Shown here: positions 9,976-22,846 of the stretch, piece after piece
Layout: each line of letters opens with the position of its first letter
How positions within the stretch are numbered: position 1 is the first letter of the stretch
Notes under the pieces: generated by a model
Told to the model about the DNA's origin: nothing
Seen by the model: the letters and a program-made list of their open reading frames with translations, nothing else
Database searches by the model: none
Position numbers and translations under genes: made by a program
NCBI GenBank assembly: GCA_018292915.2
Contig: JACVVK020000448.1
Coordinates: 307,001 to 371,000, forward strand
Source of the DNA: Batillaria attramentaria
Lineage: Eukaryota > Mollusca > Gastropoda > Batillariidae
Length of the DNA: 64,000 nt
Direction: 5' to 3'

Positions 9976-10011
<36 letters not shown>

Positions 10012-10101
10012 CTCTCTCTCTCTTTTACACACACGCGCGCGCGCGCGCGGGCGTACAGACACACACACACTCTCTCTCTCTCTCTCTCTTACACACACAC
10101 A

Positions 10102-10135
<34 letters not shown>

Positions 10136-10640
10136 TTTACACACACACGCGCGCGCGCGTACACACACACACACACATACACACACACCCCTAGTCTCCC
10201 CTCGCAAAATCAACAACCCATAGTGACGTAAGCCGCACTTCCTGGGTCTTTCAGCAGTCCCCCACCTGCTTGCTTGAAGTGGCTCCGTGCTGTGTTTATC
10301 ACTGCCATTCACCACACCGACACTTCTGTCTACGCCTGCCGAAGTGTTGCGTACTTTGCTTCGACAACTGACCGCCTGACTGAAATCACTATGTGCAAGA
10401 TCATCCAAACATTACTATGCTGTTAATGGTGTGTGTGTACCAGGACACATACAACTTGATTCACCTGTGGAGGCGGTCCTGGCGCTGAACAAAATCAAGT
10501 AAGGTCATTTTACAGTTCGCGGTTTTGTTGTACTGTGTGCCTGTGTACACGGACACGGAAGAGAAATGCGAGTTGAAGTCATTCAATTGCATGTTACGCA
10601 ACGCCCGTTTGACATAACCGAATACGACTTTATCCGCTTT
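8784..10640. other. Intergenic sequence rich in CA, TG, CT and CG microsatellites
   Basis: It begins with the likely 3' UTR of the C1q-domain gene (AATAAA at 9662). Tracts of (CA)/(CG) lie at 9184-9254, (TG)n then (GA)(CA) at 9810-9898, and a compound CA/CT/CG block at 9980-10190. Long apparent ORFs here are only dinucleotide repeats. No RNA gene seen. Confidence 0.7.
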
Positions 10641-10642
10641 GG

Positions 10643-11068
10643 GGCACTCGTCCGACTTATCTTTGGAAAATATAGTCAGTCATTCGGGTACTCGTTCGAC
10701 TTATCCGTGGAAAATTTAGTCAGTCATTCGGGTACTCGTTCGACTTATCCGTGGAAAATTTAGTCATGCATCGGGGGTACTCGTTCGACTTATCCGTGGA
10801 AAATTTAGTCATGCATTGGGGGTACTCGTTCGACTTATCCGTGGAAAATTTAGTCATGCATTGGGGGTACTCGTTCGATTTATCCGTGGAAAATTTAGTC
10901 ATGTATGGGGTTACTCGTTCGACTTATCCGTGGAAAATTTTGTCATGCATTGGGGTACTCGTTCGACTTATCCCTGGAAAATGTTGTCATGCATTGGGGT
11001 GTTCGACTTATCCGTGGACAATTTTGTCATGCATTGAAGTACTTCTTCGACCTATACGTGGAAACTTT
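10643..11068 (+). repeat. 44-45-bp minisatellite, about 10 copies
   Basis: Unit GGTACTCGTTCGACTTATCC followed by GTGGAAAATTTAGTCATGCA, about 10 copies, the outer ones most diverged. Several 45-bp copies keep one frame (FDLSVENLVMH...), but length changes break it, so I treat it as noncoding. Confidence 0.92.
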
Positions 11069-11089
11069 AGTTATGTAAATATCATGTTC

Positions 11090-11425
11090 GCCAGGCAACA
11101 TTTATTCGTTGACTCCGTTTTTTGGTTTTTTTTTTTTTTTTTTTTTTTGGCAGTGTTGGCAGCAACCACATGCCCCCTCATTCCACGGTCGTCTGCTGGC
11201 TCCTGTGCCTGCCGCGCATGAATACAAATAGTCCACAAGCTAGCCTCATTTTTCCGCCCTAATTTTACTATTACCTGGCATGAAACTTGTTCACAAAGCC
11301 AACAAAAAGCACCAGATTGCCATTTTTTACTCTGCACACAAATCTTAGCCGACTTGTTACTACATGATCCGGAACCTAATACAGGTCTGTAACCTTACGT
11401 ACCTTCCGCTCATCCAGTGAAGCGT
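11090..11425 (-). repeat. Interspersed repeat G
   Basis: The reverse complement matches 37290-37600 (shared blocks include CTTCACTGGATGAGCG, ATGGCAATCTGGTGCTTTTT and CGTGGAATGAGG). It contains a 22-T run at about 11128-11149. Confidence 0.85.
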
Positions 11426-11461
11426 GTGGACAAAATGGTGGGCGACTGCTCAGACAGCGCA

Positions 11462-11738
11462 GGGCCCGTATGTAAAAGTCGAGGTTAGGGCTTTTAGCCC
11501 CGGGTTAGAGTCTAACCTCGAACTAAACTAGCTCTAGGGTTAAATTTTCTGTTGGTTTTTTGTTTAAAATCAGGAAGCGGGTCCATTCCAGCAAGGTACC
11601 TGAGCCGTTATAGAAGGATTTTTGGTTTCTTCCCTTCTTCGCTTCCTTTTTTAAATTTAATTTTGGTGTTGGGTTTCTTTTGTCCTAACCTGGGTTAGGT
11701 CGTGGGTGAAATTAACCTCGACTTTTACATACGGGCCC
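11462..11738 (+). mobile_element. GGGCCC-ended MITE, 277 bp
   Basis: Perfect terminal inverted repeats of about 26 bp begin GGGCCCGTATGTAAAAGTCG and end with the complement. There is no coding capacity. Copies occur at 13364-13840 (inverted) and 62308-62500 (truncated). All copies have CA to the left and, where visible, AG to the right, so the exact target duplication is unclear. This is a non-autonomous DNA transposon; its superfamily is not identifiable by eye. Confidence 0.88.
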
Positions 11739-12468
11739 AGGTCTCTGATTTCAAGAGACGAATTTCTGCTAATTGCTCAGCAATTAGCGGACGACCAGAC
11801 TTGAGACGATGTAATGTCTAAGGACCGCGTCTATCGTCCTACCGAAGATGGTTCGTTTTTGATATGTAATTATCGAAGAATTTCTGGAGAAAAAAAATCA
11901 TTTGAGGTCGGTCGACCATGCTGTGCACAGGAGTGAGACTAGCGACACGGTCAATCGTAAGCGTGCGGGATCATTGAAGCGGAAAAAGCCACAGTCCGCC
12001 GGGGACTCGACCCGAGAGCATTCGGCAACCAGTATGGTATGGTATCGTATGGTATGGTATCGTAGATTTCTCCTCGGTCCTCGGCGCACACATATCCATC
12101 TCTGCTGAAATGCTCATGACGCCGCAGGGCTGGAGGACGAAGCAGTGAAAGCCTGCTGCCGCTAAGCGCTACTTTATGTGCAAGCCTCCACCCTGCTAAT
12201 CACTCTGGTGCGTGCGGCAGTATTTCTGTTTACGACGACACCGGCCACAGCCTACTCTTCTTCGAAAGATGAACGTGGGATTTTTAGCGTGCACACGTGA
12301 TATGTGAGCGTGCGTGTGTACACGAATGCGAGACTAGGCACCAGTGCGACGGAAAAGAGTCTGGAGAAACTAACTTCAAAGAAACCGAAACCTCTGCTGC
12401 GTGTGGTGACGTCTTCTGAGTCAGTCACTTGGGTCAATATGTACCGCATCTGTGGTGACTCTGGCCAG
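11739..12468. other. Intergenic sequence, no gene recognised
   Basis: Includes a short hairpin-like GCTAATTGCTCAGCAATTAGC at 11767-11787 and a GGTATGGTATCG run at 12032-12062. I see no supported exon. Confidence 0.5.
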
Positions 12469-12483
12469 CGTATAAGTTGTTCT

Positions 12484-12695
12484 GGGAGCCCGGGTGGCCG
12501 AATGGTAGAGCGTTGGACTTCTAAATTGCTCGGGTCGTGAGTTCGTATCCCGGCTGGGGCCAAATATTTGTGACGGCTTTTTCATCGTTGCCCCGTCTTT
12601 GATATCACCCGCATGTGGTGGAAAAGGACGTTAAACCCCTACACACACACACACACACACACACCACCACCACCACCACCACCACCACCACCACC
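12484..12695 (+). mobile_element. tRNA-derived SINE, family 1, with 15-bp target duplication
   Basis: A tRNA-like head carries an A box (TGGCCGAATGG) and a B box (GAGTTCGTATCCC). It is followed by a conserved body (CGTTGCCCCGTCTTTGATAT ... GTGGTGGAAAAGGACGTTAA) and an (AC)n(ACC)n tail. It is flanked by CGTATAAGTTGTTCT at 12469-12483 and 12696-12710. Other copies are listed separately. Confidence 0.95.
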
Positions 12696-12710
12696 CGTAT
12701 AAGTTGTTCT

Positions 12711-13363
12711 AGAAGTGTACCGGGTATTGAGCAGATGGCGTAATTTAGTTTGCGGACTGAGGACCCTGATTGGTGGTTATTTTTAGAAGCTTTGTCAAGT
12801 CCCAGTCTGTTTAGGAATGGACCGTAGAGTCAAAGAAAGTCGTATTTCTTTAATTTGATATTAGAAGCCACAACGTCTAGAAAATGGCCACAATGGCCAA
12901 ACGAAACAGCCTTCTATCTGGCAAACAGCATGAGAGCTTCGAAAGCGGTAGTTGTTCATCTTAGAGGTGTTACGAATAATTATAGTGGCTTTAAAACTTC
13001 ATAGGCTATGCGGCAGTTTTCCCTTCCATTCAACGAGGTTACTGCTAGTTTCAAGTTATTCGAGACTTTGAAAGGGCTGATGAGGGAGGGAGAGGGGGGT
13101 TGAGGTTAGAAAATGTGCCGGTGGCTATAGTGTGTCATGTTGATCACAGTCCTAGCTAGGGTGTCGTCACGGTACACGACACAAACAGGAGTGAAACCGG
13201 GTCAAATCTCCACGGCATTCAAGTATAACAAACACCCGAAAGGCAAGATCGACGAGCTGCGTGGCAAATTTCCATCCGTGTAGGAGCAAAAGCCTTTCTG
13301 CTCAACGCCATCCAGCGCCTGAACTCAAAATCAGTGGCTACACTATCAACCACGTAATAACCA
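12711..13363. other. Intergenic sequence including the left copy of a duplicated block
   Basis: 13136-13340 is a diverged copy of 13846-14050 (GGGTGTCGTCACGGTACA..., AACAAACACCCGAAAGG..., GCGTGGCAAATTTCCATCCG). The two flank the MITE/SINE composite. No gene recognised. Confidence 0.6.
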
Positions 13364-13840
13364 GGGCCCGTATGTAAAAGTAGAGGCTGATTTAACCCAC
13401 GGCTACGGGCCTAACCCAGACTAGGACAAAGGGGTGGGTGGGTGTTTGGGGGTTTAACGTCCTTTCCCACCACATGCGGGTGATATCAAAGACGGGGCAA
13501 CGATGAAAAAGCCACTGAGCACAGATATTTGGCCCCAACCGGGATACGAACTCACGACCCGAGCATTAGAAGTCCAACGCTCTACCATTCGGCCACCCCG
13601 GCTCCCCAGAGGCTAGGACAAAAGAAACCCAAAAGCAAAATTAAATATATAAAAAAGGAAGCCGGCGAAGAAAGGAAGCAAAAATCCTTCTACAACAGCT
13701 TAGGCACCTTGCTGGAATGGACCCGCTTCCTGATTTAAAACAAAAAACAACTGAACATTTCACCCTAGAGCTAGTTTAGTTCGAGGTTAGACTCTAACCC
13801 AGGGCTAAAAGCCCTAACCTCGACTATTACATACGGGCCC
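13364..13840 (-). mobile_element. GGGCCC MITE interrupted by a SINE
   Basis: The same MITE as at 11462, in opposite orientation, with both GGGCCC termini present. It is split by a family-1 SINE at 13431-13612, with CTAGGACAAA at 13421-13430 and 13613-13622 as target duplication. Confidence 0.88.
13431..13612 (-). mobile_element. tRNA-derived SINE, family 1, nested in a MITE
   Basis: Minus-strand copy with the tRNA-like head at about 13535-13606 and the GTTTAACGTCC tail box near 13450. It inserted after the MITE. Confidence 0.92.
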
Positions 13841-15011
13841 AGATCACGGTGCTGGCTAGGGTGTCGTCACGGTACATGACACAAACAGCAAACCGGGTCA
13901 AACCAACACGGCATTCCAGTATTTGTGTGGCTGACCAACAAACACCCGAAAGGTAAGATCGCCTAGCTGCGTGGCAAATTTCCATCCGTGTACGAGGAAA
14001 ATCCTTTCTTTTCAACGCTACCCGACGCCTCAACTCAAAACAGCTAAACCACCATCCACGCAAAAGCCTGTTCGAAAGCATTAGTGCACGGTTCTCTAGG
14101 CTACTCCGTCGACACAGCAAGTTCAAGCTGGTTATAAATAACGCAAAGGTAAGAGAAAAAGACGGTTCTCGTGAAAAGAGTGTATCCTGTCAACATACGC
14201 GACGGCGGAATCTTGTACACATGTGCTGTCGCAAGGCCACAAGACGAAACTGTTCAGTCTCGGCCCGCCTGGTTCTCGTGGGTGAAAGGCGACACAATGG
14301 AGGTACAACGCTACCATCGGCGTTAGTGAAACTTGCTGGAGACGACGGCACAACAGAGTTGGGGACTGAGGTAGTTGAGTGATGAGACATGCTGGGAAAT
14401 TCAAAGTGTGCGGGCCGGGGCTGTGACTGTCATTGCAATTGTATTTGCACAGACGGGTCGCGGTGTGTATGTAATGTATGTCACTTGTTTGCACAGGACA
14501 GAGACATACATAACACGTATATGCCTGCACAGGAGAAAGTGGCTGGTAGTGGTATGAACATTTGTCATGCCGCCTCGGCTGGGTGAAGTCAGTGTGTGTC
14601 TCTGAACCCTTTCTAACGTTGCTAACGTTCAGCTCGTAGTGTATCCCTGTATCACAGATGCAGAGCCATTTTTAGTTGGTTTTCAAGACTGAGTGAGATC
14701 CATACGTTCTCCGTATTTATTTATTTATTTTGTATTGTTGCAAATCATGTTTTATCTCGCTTCGTTCTGGCAAAATTGACATATCGTCTATCAGTGATCG
14801 CGCTAGGCATTTTCCAAACCGGTACGACGTCACAGTAAACAAACCTACTCGCACGCGAACCGGTAGGCCAGTCACGGAAACCAGTAACTAATTTTGCCAC
14901 CGAAATCTGCCGACGAATGCAGTGATAAGTTAATTGCTAACTGTAACTGTTACGGTGTTTGCCAATTAATTAAATGACAGGCGCCATACACTCACTACTA
15001 CATCTCGGCAC

Positions 15012-15056
<45 letters not shown>

Positions 15057-15745
15057 AGACTTTTTTCCTCTCTTTTCCTTTATTTTTGAAACCAGTCAAA
15101 CAAAATAAGAACCGGTAGGTTCTACCAGCTACTGATTTTCCAACCAGTATTTTCCTTTTCAAACCAGTATTTTACCGGTAATTACCAGTTAAAACCATCC
15201 CTGTGTCTATTGTAGAACACTGCGTGACTTTATTTTTTTTTGGGGGGGGGGGGGGAAGGGACTAATGCTCAGGTTCATGGGTCGTTCTGAGCTGTTAGGT
15301 GGTGCCTAGCATCACACGACTAAGGCACATACACAGATACATACACAGACAGGCTCGCGTTCAGCCTACTGAAGCCAAAACGTAATAGCCGGTGGTATTG
15401 TAACACGAACAGACCTGGTAGACTCCCAAGTGCGGGGCGTGAAAATGTGGAGGTAGCCTACTTTCCGCTGAAAGACTCTGTGCCCCAGAGAGTGCAGACC
15501 TGGACTGCAGAGTGCAGTCCCCTTTCACCAAGCAGCCGACAGCACACTTCTGTCATGTGATCGTCTCCCTGTTTTTTTCAACGAGCAGCCGACAAGGAAA
15601 AAACATTTGAATTTTCCTCGTTTTAACGGCCATTAAACGTAGGTGTGTTTCATATGCGGGTCAACTAATCTCTAAGATCGACTGTATTTCGAGAGCACAG
15701 GCGTAGTCTCGAGCGGATCTGTTCCCAAACAGAATTCTTCCTGTA
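13841..15745. other. Intergenic sequence: right copy of duplicated block, (CT)n, T/G run
   Basis: 13846-14050 duplicates 13136-13340. (CT)n lies at 15013-15054 and a T9G14 composite at 15233-15255. 14800-15200 has several ACCGGT/ACCAGT words without clear periodicity. No gene recognised. Confidence 0.55.
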
Positions 15746-15746
15746 C

Positions 15747-15894
15747 ACCCGGGAGAGCCGAATGGGAGAGCGTTGGACTCCCAATGCTCGGGTCGTGAGT
15801 TCGATTCCCGGCTCAGTGGGGCCACATATTTGTGCCGGCCTTTTTCTCGTTGCCCCGTCTTTGATATCACCCATACGTGGTGGAAAAGAACGTA
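15747..15894 (+). mobile_element. tRNA-derived SINE, family 1, 3'-truncated
   Basis: Diverged head (GGGAGAGCCGAATGGGAGAG) with B box GAGTTCGATTCCC, and the body ending at GTGGTGGAAAAGAACGT. No target duplication recognised. Confidence 0.85.
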
Positions 15895-15991
15895 TAGATC
15901 TGTAAAGATAGCCATGATTCTAATCAGTATCTGAAAACTGAAATTCAGTGTTCAAAATACTGACCCAACAAACGGGTGCACAAGGTTATGT

Positions 15992-16024
<33 letters not shown>

Positions 16025-16250
16025 TGTGTATTGTATTGGCGCTTTCTTCAATTTCTTGAATTGGCTCAAAGCGCCGCGAGCTGAATCCAACACGCACGCT
16101 CACGTGAATCACACGCTTTCGATCTCTCGCACACTGGATTGAACACATTACAATCACGTGGAGCGAACTGAAAGGTCAGCTCAGCTGTTTAAGTTTCGGA
16201 ATTCAGAATTGCATTTATTTTCAAATTTTGTAGACTGAACCATTCCTGTA
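15992..16250 (-). mobile_element. SINE family 2, 5'-truncated copy
   Basis: In minus sense it contains the AATGTGTTCA / TGATTCACGTGAGCGTGCGT / AAGCGCC...AATACA blocks and an (ATT)n tail at 15992-16024. It matches 31165, 36360, 56690 and 61597. Confidence 0.85.
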
Positions 16251-16446
16251 ACACACAGATCAGACCAAACTGCACTGAAATGTAAAAGGAACAAAAGTAA
16301 ACAAAGAAATAAAATGCCTAAATATAATCGGGAACTTGGGTCAATACGGAAATCTGTGATTATTTCTCCTTTTTTCCAGGTAAGTTTCATTTCACTGCAA
16401 CAAGTCATACTTCATAACCTTCAGCGTACCACTCAAGGTCGCAACC

Positions 16447-16660
16447 ATGGCAACGTTGCTGGTGGCGGGTGTCGTTGTGCTGGTCGTTTTCTACGTCGTC
16501 ATCCTCGTTGTGGGTGTGCTGGCCGCGCGCTGTGTGAAGGTCACGTCAGACGATGCAGGGTCAAGGTCATGGTTGGGGGTCGAGGTCAGGAAGAGTGAAG
16601 AGGCGGTGGTGGCCGGCCGCAGTCTGTCCGGGGTGGTGGGACTGATGACAATGATTGGTG

Positions 16661-16704
<44 letters not shown>

Positions 16705-19700
16705 GTCACCACCACCGACAGCGACTACAACAGAGCCAATACTGCTGCCACCAACATCAACGACGGCAGCAACTCTGATACTGTCACCACCATCACCGAC
16801 TGCGACGACAACAGTGCCAATGCTGCTGCCACCAACATCAACAGCAACTCTGGTACTGTCACTACCACCACCGACAGCGACGACAACAGTGCCAATGCTG
16901 CTGCCACCAACATCAACAGCAACTCTGGTACTGTCACCATCACCACCGACAGCGACGACAACAGTGCCAATGCTGCTGCCACAAACATCAACGACAGCAG
17001 TACCTCTGATACTGTCACCACTACCGACAGCGACGACAACAGTGCCAATGCTACTGCCACCAACATCAACGACGGCAGCAACTGTGGCACTGTTACCATC
17101 ACCACCGACAGCGACGACAACGGTGCCAATGCTGCTGCCACCAACATCAACGACGGCAGCAACTCTGGTACTGTCACCACCACCACCGACAGCGACGACA
17201 ACAATGCCAATGCTGCTGCCACCAACATCAACGACGGCAGCAACTCTGGAACGGTCACCACCGCCGACAGCGACGACACCAACTCTGCCCAACCCATCTC
17301 TACACATACCGCATTGTGTAAGAACAGTGCCACCCAAACGACCGCTCCTGTCGGCATAATCACTCCTGATCCTGCAGTAGCGGAAAGCATGAAGGCAGAG
17401 TTAGCCGCCCTTCGTTCTGCCATCGCGGAAATGAGACAGACTCACAAAGTGGAAATTGACTCGCTCCATACGGAAGTCTTCCATCTTCGTGAACGAGTCA
17501 CGCAACTTGAGGAGCGGAAAGAGGTGGCCAGTAAGGCAGGTAAACAGGTTTCTAAGAAAGCCAGGAAGAGCTCGCCTGACCCCGTCATTATTAGTCCTCC
17601 TGCTGGCCTACCAAAAACAACTGTGACTGGAAAAGTTGATACCGCTGTCGCGGCTAACGATTCTCACAGCCAAGAACAGTCCAGTGACAGTGAGCCGCGC
17701 CCTAAGCAGGTCAACAAACAACCAGCTCAGTGACTCAGAGCAGGACCAGCAAGATGTGCCCCGCCCACAACCAACCATCAGTAATCTCCGGGAGTGGGAG
17801 GGTATCCCTGAACTGAGGCCTGACACACAAACTCTGCTGTTTGGTGACTCTGTGTTTCGTGGGCTGCATGCCACCAAGATGTCAGTGTCTGGCAGCGACA
17901 AAACGCAAGTTGTGTCCGTGTCAGGACTTGATAAGGCCAGCCTCCTTAACTGCCTACGGAACACTGACCCCACTGACACTGTCACAACACTTGTGTTACA
18001 TGTAGGGGTTAATGATTGCAAACGGGGCTTTGTAATTGGTAAGAAAGGGTGGAACAGCATCATTACCACGGCCAAGCGATGCTTCCCCAAGGCAGCAATC
18101 TACATGTCTTCCATCCTCCCCACAAACACCCAACAAAAGACAGACCCCTGCATAGCTGACTCCAACTACTGCCTTAGTGAGGTGTGCGGGTCATTTAAGG
18201 CCATGTTCGTAGATAATGACAGCACATTCTACACGAGGACCGGTGACGTGAAAGGTGGATGGTACAAAGACTCCCTACATCCGAACACCCGAGGTACCAG
18301 CTCACTGGCAGTGAACATTAAGCGGGCATACTCTGGACGTACGGCGCAGTACACCACAGATGCGCCGCGGCAGAACCAGGGGCAGGGGAAGCCACGCCCT
18401 TCTGGCAGCAGCAATTCTGACCACCGTGCCCCTCCCTCTTTCAGCCGGCCCGCCGCGGTTTCACAAGAAGCCAACACCGCCACACGATAGTGCTGCTCCC
18501 TCCGGTCATGTAAACAAGCAGGATGTTCGCCGGGTAACCAACCATGTCCAGTCTGACAGCGAACCAGTGAGCGAGCAAGCTATGGCGGACAATCTACATG
18601 AGCCGCTTAGCTACGGTCCACCGCACACGGGGCCCCTTCTCTACACATCTGATGGACGGCCCGTGTACCCCTACCCGCCCCCCTTCGTCCCGGTCCCCCC
18701 ACCCTCAACCCCCGCCTATCCCTCGCCCTCAAACCCCGCCTGCTTCCCGCCAGCTAACTGATAGTGATTGTGCGGCTTTGTTTTCCCTGCTGCAGAAAAT
18801 GGTTCCTCGCGCTGGACAGTAGGCAATGTGAAATCGTGTTCTTGGTCAGTCAGCGCTGTGAAATCGTGTTCTTGGTTCAGTCAGCGGCTGTGAAATCGTT
18901 TGTTCTTGGTCAGTCAGCGCTGTGATCTTCCCAGTTACTGACTGTCATCCTTTTTGTGATTGTAGTCACAAATTATCGGACAGTAGTTTTGGTTATCTTC
19001 TCCTGTGACCGCAATCAGCTCAGCTTTTTTACTTCTCATACTCTTTTGTTTAATATCTTGTAGTACTTTAGCTTCACATTTTAATTTTTGTACTCTTCTG
19101 CCTGATAGTTCGGTACTGAAATCTGGCATCGTTGAAACTGAACCGTGGTTGTACAAACAAAGACAGTCTTGACATTTCAGCTACGGCTAAATACTTGATT
19201 CTCTTACTTTCGTGCATTTGAACTCTGATATATTCTACATCAGCATTTACCCCCTACAGTGCCCAGTAACTTTACTTTTGGAATCTGCTTTGACTGATCA
19301 GTGCGTTTACTTTGACTTTTCGGACAAGCCAGGACACTGACTTTAGTACCTACCTTTTGAGATGTCTACTACTAATGCACAAACTGCTTCAGCATCTAGT
19401 AATACAGTACGAATAGGCCACTTGAATGTCTACCATCTAGTAAACAAAGTTTCTGACCTGTGTGTATTTCTAAAACCAACCCGCACACTTTCACCTATTT
19501 GGAGTCTCTGAGTCACGACTGAGAACCCAACGTAATGATAGTTCATGTCAATTCCCAATTTTACCATACATAGAAGGGATGCCTCATCTCTTCAACACAC
19601 TGGTTTAGCTGTATATGTTCACAAATCAATTCAACACATCGTCAAGAGGCGCAAGGACTTAGAGTCGACCAAAGTGGAAAGTTTGTGGGTTGAGTTGAAA

Positions 19701-22700
19701 ACGTCTAAATCTCGTCCCCTGCTAGTGGGTTACATTTATCGTACCCAGCTGCTAGTTGGGAGTGGTATGACGATTTCGTGGCAATGATGGATAAGGCACG
19801 CCAGGACAAGGCTGATATTGTTCTTTTAGGTGATTTCAATATTGATCTCTCAAAGCATAAGGATCCCATGCGCATGGTCTACTACAACAGCACTTTTTGG
19901 TTTGAAACAAATGGTTAAATCACCAACTAGAGTTACATCAACATCTTCTACACTCATAGATCACATCTACTCCACAAACTGTGATAAGATAGTAAAACGT
20001 TCACATTCCAGATCTTGCCATCAGCGATCACAGTGCAGTGTGCTGTGAAGTCGCAATGAAACTTGACAAACCTAGGCGGAAGCGGCAAACTTCTATCATA
20101 TACCGCTCCTTCAAAACGTTTGATAAGCATGCGTTTCTTAAGGATTTGAGTTATACATCCTTCAATGATGTGTATAATCATACTTGTCCTGATAGTGCCT
20201 TATCATGCTGGATGAATCTGTTCCTCGGGGTCCTTGACAAGCATGCACCTTTGAGAGAAAAACGTGTCAAACGTGCTGAACTACCGCCGTGGTTAACTAG
20301 TGATATTAAAAAAGCAATGGCGCTTAGGGATAAACTCAAAAAGGAAAAACGATTTGACGAATACAAACGTCAACGTAACCTTGTAAAATATTTAGTTAGA
20401 GCCGCTAAGAAATCTTACTTTAACCAGCTGATCTCCGATAACCATGACACCTCATCCATTTGGAAAGCTCTAAATATGATCACTAAGGGTAAAACCAACT
20501 CTGAAATTCCACCTGAGTTTACTGCTGATAAATTTAATACCCAATTTTTATCTGCTGCTGAATCACTAGCTCAGTCAGCACACGATAGCAACACTGCTCC
20601 ATACACCATTCCTAGTTGTCTCAGGCGTCACTGTGAGGCTAAACATATTTCTAAAACATTTCACATCCCATACATAACAGTGGCAGAAGTCGGGAGGTAT
20701 ATTGAAAGCATGCCAAACAAAAAATCTACTGGAATTTATGGAATCAACAGTGAAGCCTTAAAAATGTCGTTACCACACACTATCGATTCTCTAACCTTTA
20801 TTTTCAACCTTTGTATCGATCAAGGTTGCTTCCCAAATCTGCTTAAAAAAGCAAAAGTAGTACCAATTCCCAAGTCAAAAGATCTGAACGATATCAACAA
20901 TTATCGTCCCATCTCAGTACTGTCGGCTTTGTCAAAGCCATTGGAGAGGCATGTTCACACTCATTTGCTTGAATTTCTTGAACAAAATAACTTACTCAGT
21001 ATTAGCCAGTCTGGGTTCAGACCAAACCATTCATGTCATACTGCGTTGACAGGTATAATTGACAAATGGCTATCTGCAGTAAATAACAATCTAATGTCTG
21101 GCACTGTTTTCCTAGATCTACGTAAGGCCTTTGACTTGGTGGATCACGGTATTCTTTTAAAAAAGCTTGAAGTCTATCAAATAGACAAAAGTGCACTGTC
21201 GTTCTTCCGCTCATATCTAGATGATAGAAAGCAGAGTGTCTATATCAACGGTAAATACTCCGCCGATGGGCATGTTCGTTATGGGGTACCGCAGGGGTCC
21301 ATCTTAGGCCCATTGCTGTTTATCCTGTTTATTAACGACCTACCCCTGCATGTCACTAACACAAATGTAAACTGCGATATGTTTGCTGATGATACTAGTT
21401 TGCATGCTACCGGCAAACACGTATCAGAAATTAACATGTGTTTGCAAGATAGCATAAATGAAGTAGTAACATGGTGTCATGACAACCACATGGTCTTACA
21501 TCCCAATAAAACACAAAGTATGCTAGTTACAACGCGGCAAAAACATCAGCGCCATCTGTCCCCATTAAACCTTTGTCTGAACGGCCAGCCGGTTCAGCAA
21601 GTTACAAACCATCGATTGTTAGGTGTCATTGTTGACGATCAGCTGAAATGGGAGGCCCAAATAAATGCACTGTGTAAAACTCTTTCGAAAAATGTATATT
21701 TACTTTCTCAGCTAAGGCACATAACTGATATCCATAGCCGAAAGCTGTTTTTTAACGCACATATAACCTCACATGTTACTTATGCCTCCACTGTTTGGGA
21801 CGGGTGCAGCGATGTCCACATGGCCAGACTCAATTCGCTTTACAAGAGAGCTGTTAAAATGGTTCTTCCAGAACCTCTCCCAACTAGCGAAAAATTTAAA
21901 AAACTTAATCTTCTTAGCCTTGAACACCAGCTGACTTTCAATAAGTGTGTATTCATACATAAAATCTTCAACAAGACAATGCCACCATATCTGGAAACTC
22001 TTTTTAATTTAAATCAGCAGCATGAGAGGACCTCGAGGAATGGCATCCTGCGCTTACCATTACCCCGTATTGACTTATTCAAAACAAGCCTTTCCTTCGC
22101 TGGAGCATTACAATGGAATTCTCTCCCTTCACACCTGAAACTAAATATATCTACTTCTACGTTTAAGCGTGCACTCAAACAGTACCTGATGGATCGCACG
22201 TAACGTACGTTACGCGGCAACTTGTTATTTTGATTTTCTATTTTACATCAATTTAGTATTATATCAGTGATTTGTGTTTACAAAGGTCGTACGTGTGTGT
22301 GAATGCGTTTTGACCTGATGGACGTTTTCTCTATGGTTTTGTTTCTTGTAGTTTATTGCAGAATACCTTTTATATTTTGCTCCCTTTTTTCCCTTAGTAG
22401 ATAGTCTCTGTAGTATTAGCAACGGCAAGTTTGCAAACTGGCGAATTTCTGTCAAAACTTTTACCGTTGATAAATAAAGTTTCATCATCATCATCATCAT
22501 CATCTCTCTCATATGGTGGAAATGGACGTTAAACCCCCACTCCCCCACCCCCATCCCCCCCCCCCAGGCTCTCTGTCTGTCTCTCTCTTTGTCTTTGTCT
22601 CTCTCTGTGTCTTTGTCTCTCTCTGTCTCTCTCAGTCTCTGTCTGTCTGTCTGTCTCCCCCCCCCCCCTTCTCCTCCCCCCCGGCTCTCTCTCCCCCCCC

Positions 22701-22728
22701 CCCCCCCGGCTCTTTGTCAGTGTGTGTG

Positions 22729-22779
<51 letters not shown>

Positions 22780-22781
22780 CT

Positions 22782-22846
<65 letters not shown>

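Larger units (their letters stand above)
17290..22503 (+). mobile_element. CR1-like LINE (non-LTR retrotransposon), decayed
   Basis: ORF1 region 17290-18761, endonuclease remnants 19361-20055, reverse transcriptase to 22203, then a roughly 280-bp 3' UTR ending AATAAAGTTT(CAT)n. It lies in intron 1 of the SLC5A7-like gene, same strand. Frameshifts in ORF1 and the endonuclease make it immobile by itself. The esterase ORF1 and short 3' microsatellite tail fit the CR1 group. The 5' end is uncertain and may include the minisatellite from 16702. Confidence 0.9.

Noticed and set aside
9151..10408. ORFs made of His-Thr, Cys-Val or Arg-Glu repeats
   Set aside because: They are translated dinucleotide microsatellites; the same applies to runs at 22529-22981, 26324-26690, 39065-39344 and 53022-53812.
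10751..11221. 156-codon ORF with 15-residue repeats
   Set aside because: It is a noncoding-looking minisatellite running into an interspersed repeat with a poly-T run. The frame breaks in several units.
13136..14060. Duplicated block with faint resemblance to a histone H3 reading frame (TQTANR, RKILSFQR)
   Set aside because: The similarity is too weak and scattered to support a pseudogene call by eye.
16567..17423. Long minus-strand and second-frame ORFs over the TDSDDN repeat
   Set aside because: Repeat units lacking stops open several frames at once. No family resemblance is seen.
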